Notes: generated by a model not told the origin, from the letters alone. DNA of 47,400 nucleotides from Candidatus Obscuribacterales bacterium (GCA_020054205.1 JAGVLS010000008.1:1-47400); one strand, 5' to 3'. Numbered from the stretch's first letter, positions 18,020-27,011 are shown. Numbers and translations: made by a program.

Positions 18020-18112
18020 CATCATTAGCCGTTTTTTATATTGGCTATGATGCTTAGATCGTAAATTTTTAACCCGCTCTTGGCAGAGGCGGGCGTAAAG
18101 TCACTGCCAGAG
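18020..18112. promoter_or_regulatory. Structured dnaA-rpmH intergenic region
   Basis: Three inverted repeats are packed between the divergent dnaA and rpmH genes. First, CATCATtAGCC (18020-18030) pairs with GGCTATGATG (18043-18052). Second, CCCGCTCT (18073-18080) pairs with AGAGGCGGG (18085-18093) with one bulge. Third, CTCTTGGCAG (18077-18086) pairs with CTGCCAGAG (18104-18112) with one bulge. The second and third share bases and cannot form together. By position this is the classical oriC or the promoter region for both operons; no consensus DnaA box is seen. Confidence 0.45.
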
Positions 18113-18224
18113 ATGATAGCATAATTGATTACTTGCTGATGGCTAAGATTTTAGTAAAGCCACCCGACAAGTAGCAACGATAAAAACAGTTGCCAACACC
18201 AATTTCGAATTAGCGGATATAAAC

Positions 18225-18359
18225 ATGAAACGAACATTGAGAGGACCAATTTCCAAAGCCAAAAAAGGCAGTGGTTTTTTAAAAAGAATGTCCAGCAAAG
18301 CAGGGCAGAAAGTAATTAAAGCGCGTAGAGCCAAAGGCAGATACAAGCTTTCCGTATAA
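18225..18359 (+). CDS. rpmH: 50S ribosomal protein L34
   Basis: A 44-residue gene, found by reading the frame before rnpA. It begins MKRTLRG and ends [10 protein letters not shown], with the conserved [23 protein letters not shown] core (normally [23 protein letters not shown]). It is very basic, as expected for L34, a component of the large subunit. Residues 7-13 (GPISKAK) replace the usual PSNRKRK, a divergent N-terminus. It starts the plus-strand operon rpmH-rnpA-yidD-yidC-jag and lies 4 nt before rnpA. No strong Shine-Dalgarno is seen. Confidence 0.95.
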   Translation: MKRTLRGPISKAKKGSGFLKRMSSKAGQKVIKARRAKGRYKLSV

Positions 18360-18363
18360 CAGT

Positions 18364-18744
18364 ATGCTTCCTAGATCTGAGCGCCTAGCAAGGTCGAGAT
18401 TATTCCAGCAAGTTTATGCCGGAAAAAAGAAAGTAACGACAGATTTGTTAATGCTGTATGTTTTGCCAAAAAAAGCAGACAAAAAAAACAGTTCTTATAA
18501 ACAAACAAAAGTTGCTTTCGTTATTAAAAAAAACTTGTGTAAAAATGCGGTCGATCGCAATCGAGCAAAGCGCAGAGTAATAGGAGCATATAAAATAGTG
18601 AAAACCCAGCTATTGGATACGGGTAAATTAAATTGGCAGGCAATTGTTTGGATAATAAATGAAAAGACGCTTACTGCAACATGGGATGAAGTTAAAACAA
18701 CGGTTCTAAATTGTCTAACTCAAGCAAACGAAAAATATACTTAA
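18364..18744 (+). CDS. rnpA: Ribonuclease P protein component
   Basis: 126 residues, the usual size. The N-terminus MLPRSERLARSRLFQQVYAGKK matches the family, and the RNR signature appears as NAVDRNRAKRRVIGAY (about 60-75), which binds the RNA subunit. The protein helps RNase P RNA bind and cleave tRNA precursors. It is 4 nt after rpmH and 7 nt before yidD. The gene for the RNA subunit is not in this window. Confidence 0.95.
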   Translation: MLPRSERLARSRLFQQVYAGKKKVTTDLLMLYVLPKKADKKNSSYKQTKVAFVIKKNLCKNAVDRNRAKRRVIGAYKIVKTQLLDTGKLNWQAIVWIINEKTLTATWDEVKTTVLNCLTQANEKYT

Positions 18745-18751
18745 GTCAAAA

Positions 18752-19027
18752 GTGAAAGCAATAGCAATAATACTCATCAGTCTATATCAAAAAACACGTT
18801 TGTTCCGCGTAAGATGCTGTCGTTTTTATCCTTCTTGCTCACAATATTCAAAGCTAGCAATTGAAAAACATGGAATTGTATCTGGGATACTTCTAACACT
18901 TATGCGCCTTTTAAGATGCAATCCATTTAATTATGGTGGGGTTGATGAAGTGCCTGTTAAACTTGCAAGCCCAAGAGAAGTTTATTTATTAGTTCTCAAA
19001 AACTGGAAGTATAAATCGTGGACATAA
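18752..19027 (+). CDS. yidD: Membrane protein insertion efficiency factor YidD
   Basis: 91 residues starting with GTG. It has the family core LISLYQKTRLFR then CRFYPSCSQYSKLAIEKHG and RLLRCNPFNYGGVDEVP, with the conserved Cys residues and an amphipathic N-terminal helix. YidD lies at the inner face of the membrane and assists YidC in membrane protein insertion. Its last codons overlap the yidC start by 10 nt, which implies translational coupling. Confidence 0.95.
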   Translation: MKAIAIILISLYQKTRLFRVRCCRFYPSCSQYSKLAIEKHGIVSGILLTLMRLLRCNPFNYGGVDEVPVKLASPREVYLLVLKNWKYKSWT

Positions 19028-20607
19028 CCTACAACATACTATTGCCTTTACTAGAAATGTTTGCCAAATGGCTTAACAGTTATGGTTGGGCAATCATTGC
19101 TCTTACTGTTGCAATAAGAGTTGTTCTTTGGCCTTTGGTTACTAGCCAAACTAAATCAATGCAGAAAATGTCACAACTGCAACCAATGATGAAGGCTATG
19201 CAAAAGAGATATAAAGACAAGCCGGAAATGTTGCAGAAAAAAATGATGGAGTTTTACAAAACAAATAAAGTAAATCCATTTGGCTCTTGTTTGCCTATGC
19301 TTATACAATTACCGATATTATTTGCTTTGTATGCTACTTTTTCCGGACCGCCTTTCCAAGCCAAACCAATACCAGTAAAAGTAGATATTATTGATGCTTC
19401 TCAAAAAGAAAAATATAAAAGCGATCAAACTTCTCAAGCCAATAGTCCTTATGTTGCCCTAAATGCAACACAAGCTAAAATAGTTGTTCACCCAGGTGAG
19501 ACTGTTTTGCCTCTGGGAAAAACTAAAGACAATACAGATACAATTGATGGTAAAAGCAGCATCAATTTTTGGGTAACTGCTTGCGAAGGACAATTGCCTT
19601 CTGATTTTAAAGTCAATTGGCGTATAAGCTCTGATCCTAATAGAGCAAGTATAAATCCTGAAGGACAAGCTTCTTTTCCAAAACCAGGCAAAATTGTTTT
19701 GGAAGCAATTGTCAGCAAAGAAGAAGGCGACAAACAAATTGAACAAGCAGTCATTCCGGTAACTGTAGATGTTCTAAAAGATGGAGTTAAACAAGATGGA
19801 GGAAATTGGAGCTTTGGACAAGGAGAAGATGCGTTTTTAACCAAAACACGATTGTCTTTACAAAGCGCACAAGTATCAGTAGATGGCAAACAAATGAAAC
19901 TTGCTATTGCTCCTGGTGAATCAAGCATACAAGCAGGCAAAACAGCAAGATTTGTTGTTGTCTCAGCTGATAACGAGACAACAAATTTACCAGCAAGTTT
20001 GAAAGTTAATTGGCGAATAGCTTCTGATCCCAATGCCGCTAGCATTGATGAAAATGGGCATGCTGTATTTCCTGAAAAGGGTCAGTTTATGATTGAAGCA
20101 GTAGTGCCAGGCATAGCAGAAAAAGAACCGTTTTATTTCATTGGCAGCTTAGGCAAAGTAGCCACTGGTGCCAAACTTTTAGATCCGCGCAACTTGGATA
20201 TATTGAGCATGATTGTGCTTATGGGACTAACCATGGTCATTTCTCAAAAGTTAATGGTGACTACACCAGCAGCTGATATGGATCCAGAACAAGCAGCAAT
20301 ACAAAAGCAAACACAAACCATGATGCCAATAACTTTTACAATCATGTTTTGTTTTTTCCCGTTGCCAGCAGGTGTATTGCTCTACTTTGTAGTTTCTAAC
20401 GTTATTCAATCATTGCAAACATGGTTTATTATGCGTACACCACAACCAGCTTTAATCAGTGGACTTGATGACAACATTGACCATGACATTGATGCTAGCT
20501 CTAATCAAGAAAAAAAAACCTCTGACAACGATGATGATGAAAACAAAGAAGACGCTCAAGCAGTAAAGGTTACCGGAAATAAAAAGAAGTCAAGAAAGAA
20601 GAAGTAA
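19018..20607 (+). CDS. yidC: Membrane protein insertase YidC with two Ig-like repeats in an extracytoplasmic loop
   Basis: 529 residues, GTG start. The insertase core is clear: a first membrane helix (about 23-41) with the conserved positive residue R34, a cytoplasmic helical hairpin (MQKMSQLQPMMKAMQKRYKD), a second helix (92-108), then after the insert two further helix regions (about 394-413 and 436-471). Between the second and third helices sit about 280 extra residues (110-390), on the outer face of the membrane. They contain two copies of one module (about 150-232 and 287-362) sharing KVNWRI-SDPN-ASI-G-A-FP-G, which resembles bacterial Ig-like (Big) folds. The E. coli large periplasmic domain is in a different place, before this core. 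The tail is acidic then Lys-rich (KVTGNKKKSRKKK), which may bind ribosomes. Confidence 0.95.
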   Translation: MDITYNILLPLLEMFAKWLNSYGWAIIALTVAIRVVLWPLVTSQTKSMQKMSQLQPMMKAMQKRYKDKPEMLQKKMMEFYKTNKVNPFGSCLPMLIQLPILFALYATFSGPPFQAKPIPVKVDIIDASQKEKYKSDQTSQANSPYVALNATQAKIVVHPGETVLPLGKTKDNTDTIDGKSSINFWVTACEGQLPSDFKVNWRISSDPNRASINPEGQASFPKPGKIVLEAIVSKEEGDKQIEQAVIPVTVDVLKDGVKQDGGNWSFGQGEDAFLTKTRLSLQSAQVSVDGKQMKLAIAPGESSIQAGKTARFVVVSADNETTNLPASLKVNWRIASDPNAASIDENGHAVFPEKGQFMIEAVVPGIAEKEPFYFIGSLGKVATGAKLLDPRNLDILSMIVLMGLTMVISQKLMVTTPAADMDPEQAAIQKQTQTMMPITFTIMFCFFPLPAGVLLYFVVSNVIQSLQTWFIMRTPQPALISGLDDNIDHDIDASSNQEKKTSDNDDDENKEDAQAVKVTGNKKKSRKKK

Positions 20608-20608
20608 A

Positions 20609-21181
20609 ATGCTAAATCCAGATGACGAAAATGCTAAAAACTATCTAGAAAAAATGCTTGCCATCTTAGACATTGAGGCAACAGTTCAAGAAGAGCCAAT
20701 GGATGAAACTACATCTTGTTTAAGAATTGAATGTCGGGCTAACGATGCAAAGATTTTGATTGGGCGTAAAGGACAAACTTTGGAAGCTTTGCAATTTTTG
20801 CTTAGACAAATGGTTAGAGGTGGCAGAATTGAACATGGACATTTTGTAGTTGATGTACTTAATTATCGAGTGCGACGCAAAGAAGCAATTATGGAACAAG
20901 CAAAAGAAGGAGCAGTTGCTGTTTTAAACGGCGAGTCAGAAGAATATGAATTAGCGCCTATGACAGCATTTGAAAGAAGAGTTGTTCATCAGTACTTGCA
21001 AGATAATTTTCCTGAATTAGCATCCAATAGCAAAGGACATGGTCCCGATAGAAGAATCATTATTAGCTATGTAGGCTTAGCCGAAGGCGCCGATAGCACT
21101 AGTAAAAATATCGAGTCTGATAATGGACATGATGCTGATTTAGTTATGGACGAATCAGAAGAAAGTGTGGAAGAAAGCTAA
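20609..21181 (+). CDS. jag: Jag/KhpB-like RNA-binding protein (KH and R3H domains)
   Basis: 190 residues. The KH domain carries ILIGRKGQTLEALQFLLRQM (about 50-70), with the GxxG-type loop, and the R3H domain has ERRVVHQYLQDNF and GPDRRIIISY (about 113-150). The C-terminal 40 residues are acidic. The extra N-terminal Jag domain found in Firmicutes is missing, as in other short homologues. KhpB-type proteins bind many mRNAs and sRNAs and influence cell division and envelope genes. The ATG is 1 nt after the yidC stop; AGAAGAAG within the yidC end can serve as ribosome binding site. Its stop codon abuts that of the convergent glycosyltransferase (TAATTA). Confidence 0.93.
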   Translation: MLNPDDENAKNYLEKMLAILDIEATVQEEPMDETTSCLRIECRANDAKILIGRKGQTLEALQFLLRQMVRGGRIEHGHFVVDVLNYRVRRKEAIMEQAKEGAVAVLNGESEEYELAPMTAFERRVVHQYLQDNFPELASNSKGHGPDRRIIISYVGLAEGADSTSKNIESDNGHDADLVMDESEESVEES

Positions 21182-22096
21182 TTACCAGTCTAAACAATTA
21201 GCTTTACCAAAATTTCCACGATAAAAATCAATGAGACCAAGAAGCTCTGCTTTTAATTGGCGTTGTTTAGATTTTCCACGCCAGGGCAGTGTTATTAAAT
21301 GCCGCAATATATGAGCATGAATAAAGAAGAAAGCTATAAGCAGCCGCACATATTTTAAATGTTTTGAAAAGAAAAGTAGCCGATTGCGTGTATGGTAATA
21401 AGAACGCCATATGCTCAAATCACCCTGTGTAGAAGCAGAACCTAAATGATTAACATGGGACCCTGTTATCGCTAAACATTGCCAGCCAGCCATTCTTAGA
21501 CGCAAGCATAAATCGACATCTTCAAAATATAAAAAGTACCTTTCGTCAAAACCATTTATTTCTTCAAAAGCAACCTTATTGAAAAGCAAATTATTGCCAG
21601 CCAGCCAATCACAAATAATTATTTTGTTGTCTTCATCGGGCAAAATAGTTTTTTCATATGTTTTTGCTTTGAAAAAATCAATTAAGCCTTTAGTTTGGGA
21701 AGCAGCCAAAACGCCAGCTTTTTTGTTGGCAAGAGAAGCTTTTACAAGTAAATTGAGACTATCGGCATGTACAGTGGTGTCGTTATTAAGTAACCAGACC
21801 CAATCACAAGAATTTCCCCAATTATTATCTGAGCTAAAACAATGTTTTACTCCAAAATTAGCTCCACCAGCAAAACCTAAATTATTAGCTATGCGCATGT
21901 ACTGAATTTCTGGAAACCCTGAAGCAATAGATGCACCCCCGTTATCAGGAGATCCATTATCTAATAACAACACTTTGTAATTCGGGTAATTAAGTGTTTT
22001 CAAAGAAACAAGGCAAGCTTTTGTTGCTTCATTACCTTGCCAATGTAAAACAACTATCCAAACGAAAGGAAATCTACTAAACTCACTTGCTAACAT
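21182..22096 (-). CDS. Family 2 glycosyltransferase (rhamnosyltransferase-like)
   Basis: 304 residues, GT-A fold. Motifs in order: VLHWQGNEATKACLVSL, LLLDNGSPDNG, NLGFAGGANFG (nucleotide-sugar binding), WLLNNDT (the metal-binding DxD equivalent), NGFDERYFLYFEDVDLCLRLRMAGW (acceptor and catalytic region). This arrangement matches WbbL-type rhamnosyl and related transferases that add sugars to lipid-linked envelope glycans. A hydrophobic stretch near 250-265 (LLIAFFFIHAHIL) may tether it to the membrane. It stands alone, so the glycan is unknown. Confidence 0.9.
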   Translation of the reverse strand: MLASEFSRFPFVWIVVLHWQGNEATKACLVSLKTLNYPNYKVLLLDNGSPDNGGASIASGFPEIQYMRIANNLGFAGGANFGVKHCFSSDNNWGNSCDWVWLLNNDTTVHADSLNLLVKASLANKKAGVLAASQTKGLIDFFKAKTYEKTILPDEDNKIIICDWLAGNNLLFNKVAFEEINGFDERYFLYFEDVDLCLRLRMAGWQCLAITGSHVNHLGSASTQGDLSIWRSYYHTRNRLLFFSKHLKYVRLLIAFFFIHAHILRHLITLPWRGKSKQRQLKAELLGLIDFYRGNFGKANCLDW

Positions 22097-22138
22097 GATG
22101 CTAAGTGTACTATAAAGATATAAGTGAGAGGATTTATT

Positions 22139-22618
22139 GTGGCTGATTCAGAAACACCAAATTCAGATAATAAAGATGAAAATCAAAGTGCCTCTCAAGG
22201 CGCACATGATAAAGCAGATTTAGATCAATCAGCGCGTCGCGGTGGAATTGCCACTATTTTTTCAGCTTTTAAAAATATCAATGAAGCTTCAATTACAGAT
22301 CAAGTTCGCCAACGCATATCAGATTATATAAGTATTGCTCTGGTTGCTTTGTGTATTTTGGCTTTAGTGGTAGCTGTAGCGCTGCCTGCACCATCTACCC
22401 CTAATACATTGCGCATTTTGCCTTTGGTGCTAACTATATGCGCTGTTTTCTTTTATATGATGAATAGAGTCGGTATTATTGCTAGTCTCACCACAAGGCA
22501 AGCATTAATAGTTTGGCAAATACTAATTGCTGCATTTTGGTTGGGTGTTACTTCAGCAATGTTAGTAATTATGTGTTGTTTTTATATGTTTGGCGGACAA
22601 AATAGTCCCATTCAATAA
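22139..22618 (+). CDS. Small membrane protein, three predicted helices
   Basis: About 159 residues from a GTG at 22139, with GAGAGG ahead of it; a GTG 15 nt further upstream would include that site. Residues 1-60 are hydrophilic and Asp/Ser/Gln-rich and probably cytoplasmic, then come membrane helices near 63-84, 91-113 and 122-150. The layout resembles small membrane proteins common in Cyanobacteria, perhaps DUF3082-like, but I cannot confirm that. Function unknown. It is divergent from the glycosyltransferase with about 40 nt between starts, so the promoters overlap. Confidence 0.75.
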   Translation: MADSETPNSDNKDENQSASQGAHDKADLDQSARRGGIATIFSAFKNINEASITDQVRQRISDYISIALVALCILALVVAVALPAPSTPNTLRILPLVLTICAVFFYMMNRVGIIASLTTRQALIVWQILIAAFWLGVTSAMLVIMCCFYMFGGQNSPIQ

Positions 22619-22690
22619 TAAGTTCTGGAATTTGTCCTGAGTTTTATCCCCGCAGATAAATGATTAAATCTAATACTTGGAAATATATCT

Positions 22691-22738
22691 ATTTGTCAAG
22701 AAAAACAAAAAGCGGCAAAGCCGCTCTTGTTGACAAAT
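22691..22738. terminator. Bidirectional-looking hairpin between convergent genes
   Basis: ATTTGTCAA (22691-22699) pairs perfectly with TTGACAAAT (22730-22738), enclosing an inner GC stem AGCGGC-AAA-GCCGCT (22711-22725). It lies between the convergent genes ending at 22618 and 22784 and probably ends both transcripts. On the minus strand the inner hairpin is followed by TTTTTGTTTTT, a strong U-rich tail. Confidence 0.75.
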
Positions 22739-22783
22739 AATTGTCAAATGACCAAATATAAAATAAACAGGATCAGCTAGTTG

Positions 22784-23005
22784 TTACTGAGCTTTGCCGT
22801 TTACACAAAGTGGTTTTTCGCCACTATGCTCTCTGTACCAACGCAGAGCTTTTGCCATACGATGCAAAGATTGCTTTCTATGACGAGTTACAGAATAGTC
22901 TGGAGGTGTAAGGTGGAAATAACGACCTTCATCGCCACAGGCTTGACTGAAAGCTGGTAAAGACATTGTTGATAAAGCAGCTAGTGCTACTAGTATCTGT
23001 TTCAT
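22784..23005 (-). CDS. Small exported protein of unknown function
   Basis: 73 residues. The N-terminus is a signal peptide (MKQILVALAALSTMSLPAFS, cleavage near residue 20), leaving a mature chain of about 53 residues with two cysteines (CGDEG and PLCVNG) and a basic middle (RHRKQSLHRMAKALRWYREH). The two Cys could form a disulfide outside the cytoplasm. AAGGAGAG lies 7 nt before the ATG, a strong site. I do not recognise the family. Confidence 0.7.
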   Translation of the reverse strand: MKQILVALAALSTMSLPAFSQACGDEGRYFHLTPPDYSVTRHRKQSLHRMAKALRWYREHSGEKPLCVNGKAQ

Positions 23006-23283
23006 GAGAAGCTCTCTCCTTTTCTTTTTAAGACTGGACTTTCAAAAATAAAAGCTAACTCTAGCTTCTAAAATCCTTATGCCATTTTACTACCGAAAAG
23101 CCAACATTGAAATCATCAAGCTAGCAATGTAAATGTACCCTAGATGTAACATAATTACTAGTTATCAAGTACAATCATTGCTAATATGCAACAGTTCTTA
23201 CACGTTTGAGGACATCATTATCCGGGCAAGTTATAGTTTCAAATTTAATCAAGAATTTGATAAAGATCAGAAAGAAACTGGCT

Positions 23284-26200
23284 ATGAACATAAATAATCC
23301 AGTCTCAAATGACGATTATAAAGAAGCTTTGCAGTGGTTTGTAAACAATTGTGGTCTTTATACTGGTTCAACCCGGGGACTATTTTTATCAGACTGGGGA
23401 GACGATCAAGAAGCTTTACTTGAAACTGCAATTATTAATCTAAAATCGCGCGGATTTTCTCCATTAATTATTAATGGAGCGTCAATTTATCAACAAGCAG
23501 AATTTTTATGGTCGGAATCAGCTAACAAAACAACTTATGGACGACCAGTTGTTTCTAAAATTGAAATTGAAGCTAATGGCGCCGATATTCTCATTGTCAA
23601 TGGTATCGAAGCGCCAGAATCATATAAACAACTTTGGTATTTGTATTGCCATCTTTTGTATCCAAGAGCTTTGGCTGGCAAACCAACGGTTATAACCACA
23701 CCAATTTCTTATTCGGAATTTGTTCGTTATGGTCATAGTGTTGTTGATCCGGAATTTTTAGGTAAATCTATCAATTGGGAAAAAGTCGTTTCGCTTATTG
23801 AAGCAACAATGGTAAATCTTGAACTTTTTGCCTTGCAAAAAGAAGAAGATATTCCTGCCATGTTGAAAGCAGAATATTATTTATACATTGCCTTAAAAGA
23901 AAAAGGACTTAATCCAATTCCGCAACATGTTCTTGGCGACTACTCATTAGACTTTGCTTTATTTGATAAAGAAAGAAAATTGAATATTGAATGTGATGGA
24001 ATTTCAGCCCTTGGTGGACATAATATTCAAACACAAGAAGCAAAACGCAATTTAGTTTTATTGACAGATACGTGGCAAATTTTAAAATTTACTACAGCTG
24101 AAATATTAGCCAACAAAAATGCTTGTGCTGATACTGTATACGAGGTCTGGCAAACAGGCAAAAAACGTTTTCTACCTGGGCGACTTTTGTCAGGAAAAAG
24201 AATTGCACCAATGCCAGATCTTTTAGTTGACGATCAAGATCAAGTGGCAGCAATTTCTCATGGCGGTGGACCAGTATCGATAATTGGTGGAGCGGGAGTT
24301 GGTAAAACCACATGCGTAATACAAAGGGCAGCCTATTTAATTACACAAGATATTAATCCAGAAAGCATTTTGATTATTTCTTATTCCAATGAACTGACAA
24401 AATCTTTGAAAAAATCTTTGGAACAAGTAATTGATAAACAAATAGCTCAGCGCATCAATATCTTTTCATGGCATGATTTAGGACAAAAAATACTAAAAGA
24501 AAACTTGTCAGCTATTAAGCGCAAACCACCGCTCAAAATAGAATCTAATACTCAAAAGCTCATTCAAAAAATTTATGCAAAAATAAAAAAAGACAAAGAT
24601 GTCGATGCGGCACAACTTGAATCATTGCAAGAACTGGATGAGTTTTATATTGCTGCCATGATATCAATGTACAAATCACATTTGATATTAGCCGATGACG
24701 CTTTAAAAGATGCAAAAGACGATACAGAAAAACTAGTAGCAAAAATATATCAAGGTTTAGAAGATCAACTACAAAGATCAAATCGCATTGATCGTGATGA
24801 CATAATTACGCTGGCTACACGTGTGTTGGTGGACAATCCAGAGATTCGTTTAAAATATCAACTTCAATACGAATGGGTTTTAGTAGATGAATACCAGGAT
24901 GTAACAGCGGCTCAAGACATGTTGGCACGTGTTTTAGCTTCACCGCAAGACAATTTATTTGTTGTTGGTGATGAAGATGAAAGTATTCTTGAAAGCAAAA
25001 ATGCTTGTCCGGAACTATTAATGGACATATCTTTAAGAATACCGCAAATGCGTTGTTATATTTTAGAAAAAAATTGGCGTTGTCACCCTGCAATTGTCGA
25101 CCACGCTAGTAAATTAATTGCCTGTTCGCAAAAAAGACATATACAAAAAAATCTGGTCTCCGCTTGGGGACAAGCACCAACCGGTGCTATTATCGGACCA
25201 AAAGAATTAATTGATGAAAATGCTGAAGCCCAGTGGATAACTAGAGAAATTCAACTACTTATTGATAGTGGACGCCAATATTCGGAAATAGCGGTTTTAT
25301 ACAGACATCAGGCATATAAAGATTTACTGGAAGAAACGTTCAATAAAAACAGCATAAAATGTATTGCCCTTACAGACAAAATTGATCTTTGTCCTGATGA
25401 AATTGGCGACATGATTGCTTTTCTTCAATTAATTGATGATCCAGATGGTCCAAAATCGCGTGAAGCATTTGAAAAAATATGTCAAATTCGAACTAAAGAA
25501 ATTGATCCAAAACTATCAGCAACAATTGCTAGTTTTGCAGAAGCAAATAATCTTTCATATTTAAAAGCAATAGAAATATATTCAGAAGCCACAGCTGATC
25601 AGTCGTGCAAAGAATTGGAACAGCTAGTTAGAATCATTCGTACGATGAATCAGGAAAAACTACCTCCTTTTGAAGCAATTGCTTTGCTTCGTAGAACACA
25701 GAGACTGAATGATTATTACAAATCAATAAAAGTACCTGCTGATGTAAATTATGAACCGCTAAAAAAACTTACCTTTTTAGAAGAAACTTCTCGTAAATTT
25801 AAAACATTGCCAGAATTTTTAAAAAACTATAGCAATAAAAAAGAAGGAGATACTGAATCAGAGGCAAATACTGGCGTACAAATAAAAAACATATATGACT
25901 GCAAAGGACTAGAATTTCCTATTGTATTCATATGTGGACTAGCTGAAAATATTTTTCCATCTGATAATGCTTATGATATAGAAGAAGAAAGAAAACTTTG
26001 TTATGTTGGTTTTACCAGAGCAAAAGAATTACTTTATATAAGTCACCCCTCGTTGTTTTTTAACAAAGAAGTAAAACCATCTGTATTTATTGCTGATGCT
26101 CGTTTATTGCCGGGAGCTGCACAAGCTAAGAAAACAACCGGTGTTGTGACAAAACCTTTGCCAGTGCCAGTATCTCCACCGGCTAAAAAAGCACCTCCTG

Positions 26201-26694
26201 TTGTACAATCGGTAGCCACTCCTCAAAAACCAAAGGCTGCTTTACCCCCGCCTATTCCAGTATCTATTCCGGCGGTGAATAAGGCAAATGTTGCTGCTAT
26301 TGCTTCAAACCAGCCAGTAAGTAAGCCTCAAACACAACCAGTAAAGCCAGCAATGCAAATCAAACCAGCAGCTGAAGTTAGATCTACCCCAGTAAATAAA
26401 CCAAAAGCTGCACAACAAACACAAATAGAAAAATGCCCAAAATGTTTTGCTAAGCTTGAAGAAAAATCCCAATTTTGTGGTAATTGCGGATTTTCTTTAA
26501 AGCAAATTCCACGCTGTCATGCTTGTGGTTCGCAAATGGAAGAAAAAGCAAAATTTTGTGGTGAATGTGGTATGTCCACTCCTTCGGCAAATAACATCAA
26601 TCGCGCTATTGGTAATAGCAATGTCTTACGGCCTAATCCATTAAGCACAGATCAAAGCTGGATGATAAAACTACTTAAGTTTTTAGAGAAGTAA
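23284..26694 (+). CDS. Multidomain SF1 helicase: DnaC-like domain, DUF559-like nuclease, UvrD core, zinc ribbons
   Basis: 1136 residues from the ATG at 23284 (a TTG at 23206 adds 26 residues). Residues about 32-150 resemble a DnaC/IstB-type AAA+ domain (GLFLSDWGDDQEALLETAI; ADILIVNGIEAP; GKPTVITTPIS), but the Walker A lysine and Walker B acids are gone. Residues about 190-285 look like a DUF559/PD-(D/E)XK nuclease, with D223 (YSLDFALF) and ECD at 236-238. The UvrD-type helicase follows: Walker A GGAGVGKT (335-342), VLVDEYQDVTAAQ, NLFVVGDEDESI, KNWRCHP, NIYDCKGLEFPIVF and YVGFTRAKELLYI. Then a Pro/Lys-rich linker of about 120 residues and two CxxC-CxxC zinc ribbons near the C-terminus. Probable DNA repair or defence enzyme. 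It is monocistronic. Confidence 0.88.
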   Translation: MNINNPVSNDDYKEALQWFVNNCGLYTGSTRGLFLSDWGDDQEALLETAIINLKSRGFSPLIINGASIYQQAEFLWSESANKTTYGRPVVSKIEIEANGADILIVNGIEAPESYKQLWYLYCHLLYPRALAGKPTVITTPISYSEFVRYGHSVVDPEFLGKSINWEKVVSLIEATMVNLELFALQKEEDIPAMLKAEYYLYIALKEKGLNPIPQHVLGDYSLDFALFDKERKLNIECDGISALGGHNIQTQEAKRNLVLLTDTWQILKFTTAEILANKNACADTVYEVWQTGKKRFLPGRLLSGKRIAPMPDLLVDDQDQVAAISHGGGPVSIIGGAGVGKTTCVIQRAAYLITQDINPESILIISYSNELTKSLKKSLEQVIDKQIAQRINIFSWHDLGQKILKENLSAIKRKPPLKIESNTQKLIQKIYAKIKKDKDVDAAQLESLQELDEFYIAAMISMYKSHLILADDALKDAKDDTEKLVAKIYQGLEDQLQRSNRIDRDDIITLATRVLVDNPEIRLKYQLQYEWVLVDEYQDVTAAQDMLARVLASPQDNLFVVGDEDESILESKNACPELLMDISLRIPQMRCYILEKNWRCHPAIVDHASKLIACSQKRHIQKNLVSAWGQAPTGAIIGPKELIDENAEAQWITREIQLLIDSGRQYSEIAVLYRHQAYKDLLEETFNKNSIKCIALTDKIDLCPDEIGDMIAFLQLIDDPDGPKSREAFEKICQIRTKEIDPKLSATIASFAEANNLSYLKAIEIYSEATADQSCKELEQLVRIIRTMNQEKLPPFEAIALLRRTQRLNDYYKSIKVPADVNYEPLKKLTFLEETSRKFKTLPEFLKNYSNKKEGDTESEANTGVQIKNIYDCKGLEFPIVFICGLAENIFPSDNAYDIEEERKLCYVGFTRAKELLYISHPSLFFNKEVKPSVFIADARLLPGAAQAKKTTGVVTKPLPVPVSPPAKKAPPVVQSVATPQKPKAALPPPIPVSIPAVNKANVAAIASNQPVSKPQTQPVKPAMQIKPAAEVRSTPVNKPKAAQQTQIEKCPKCFAKLEEKSQFCGNCGFSLKQIPRCHACGSQMEEKAKFCGECGMSTPSANNINRAIGNSNVLRPNPLSTDQSWMIKLLKFLEK

Positions 26695-26940
26695 TAAGAC
26701 TAACGCGCGAACACTTTTTCTGGCAGCCTGTTTGTTACTTGTGGTAAACACTCACTTAAAAACCAGGCATGATGTCGCGGGTTGTAAACACAAACGGTAG
26801 TAAATATCTCGCTGGTTTGAGAGAAGCAACAAATCTTTTGATGAATGAAATAGTGGACATTATAAAGTTCAAAAAGTGACAATAAAATTAACAAAATTAA
26901 TCAACTAATACGGACTACCTTATTTGGTACCTGCAAAAAG

Positions 26941-26966
26941 GTCAGAAAAATAAACAAAATTCTGAC
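26941..26966. repeat. Hairpin GTCAGAA/TTCTGAC, first copy
   Basis: GTCAGAA (26941-26947) and TTCTGAC (26960-26966) form a 7-bp stem around an AT-rich loop. The same GTCAGAAAAAT sequence recurs 71 nt downstream in a longer hairpin. Confidence 0.5.
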
Positions 26967-27011
26967 AATGCAATGTCAGCCAGGTTCTTTATTACAGGTT
27001 TAAGAAAGGAA

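Noticed and set aside
16256..18224. Replication origin (oriC) between dnaN, dnaA and rpmH
   Set aside because: The gene order is the classical origin context, but no cluster of DnaA boxes was found by eye, so oriC was not called as a feature.
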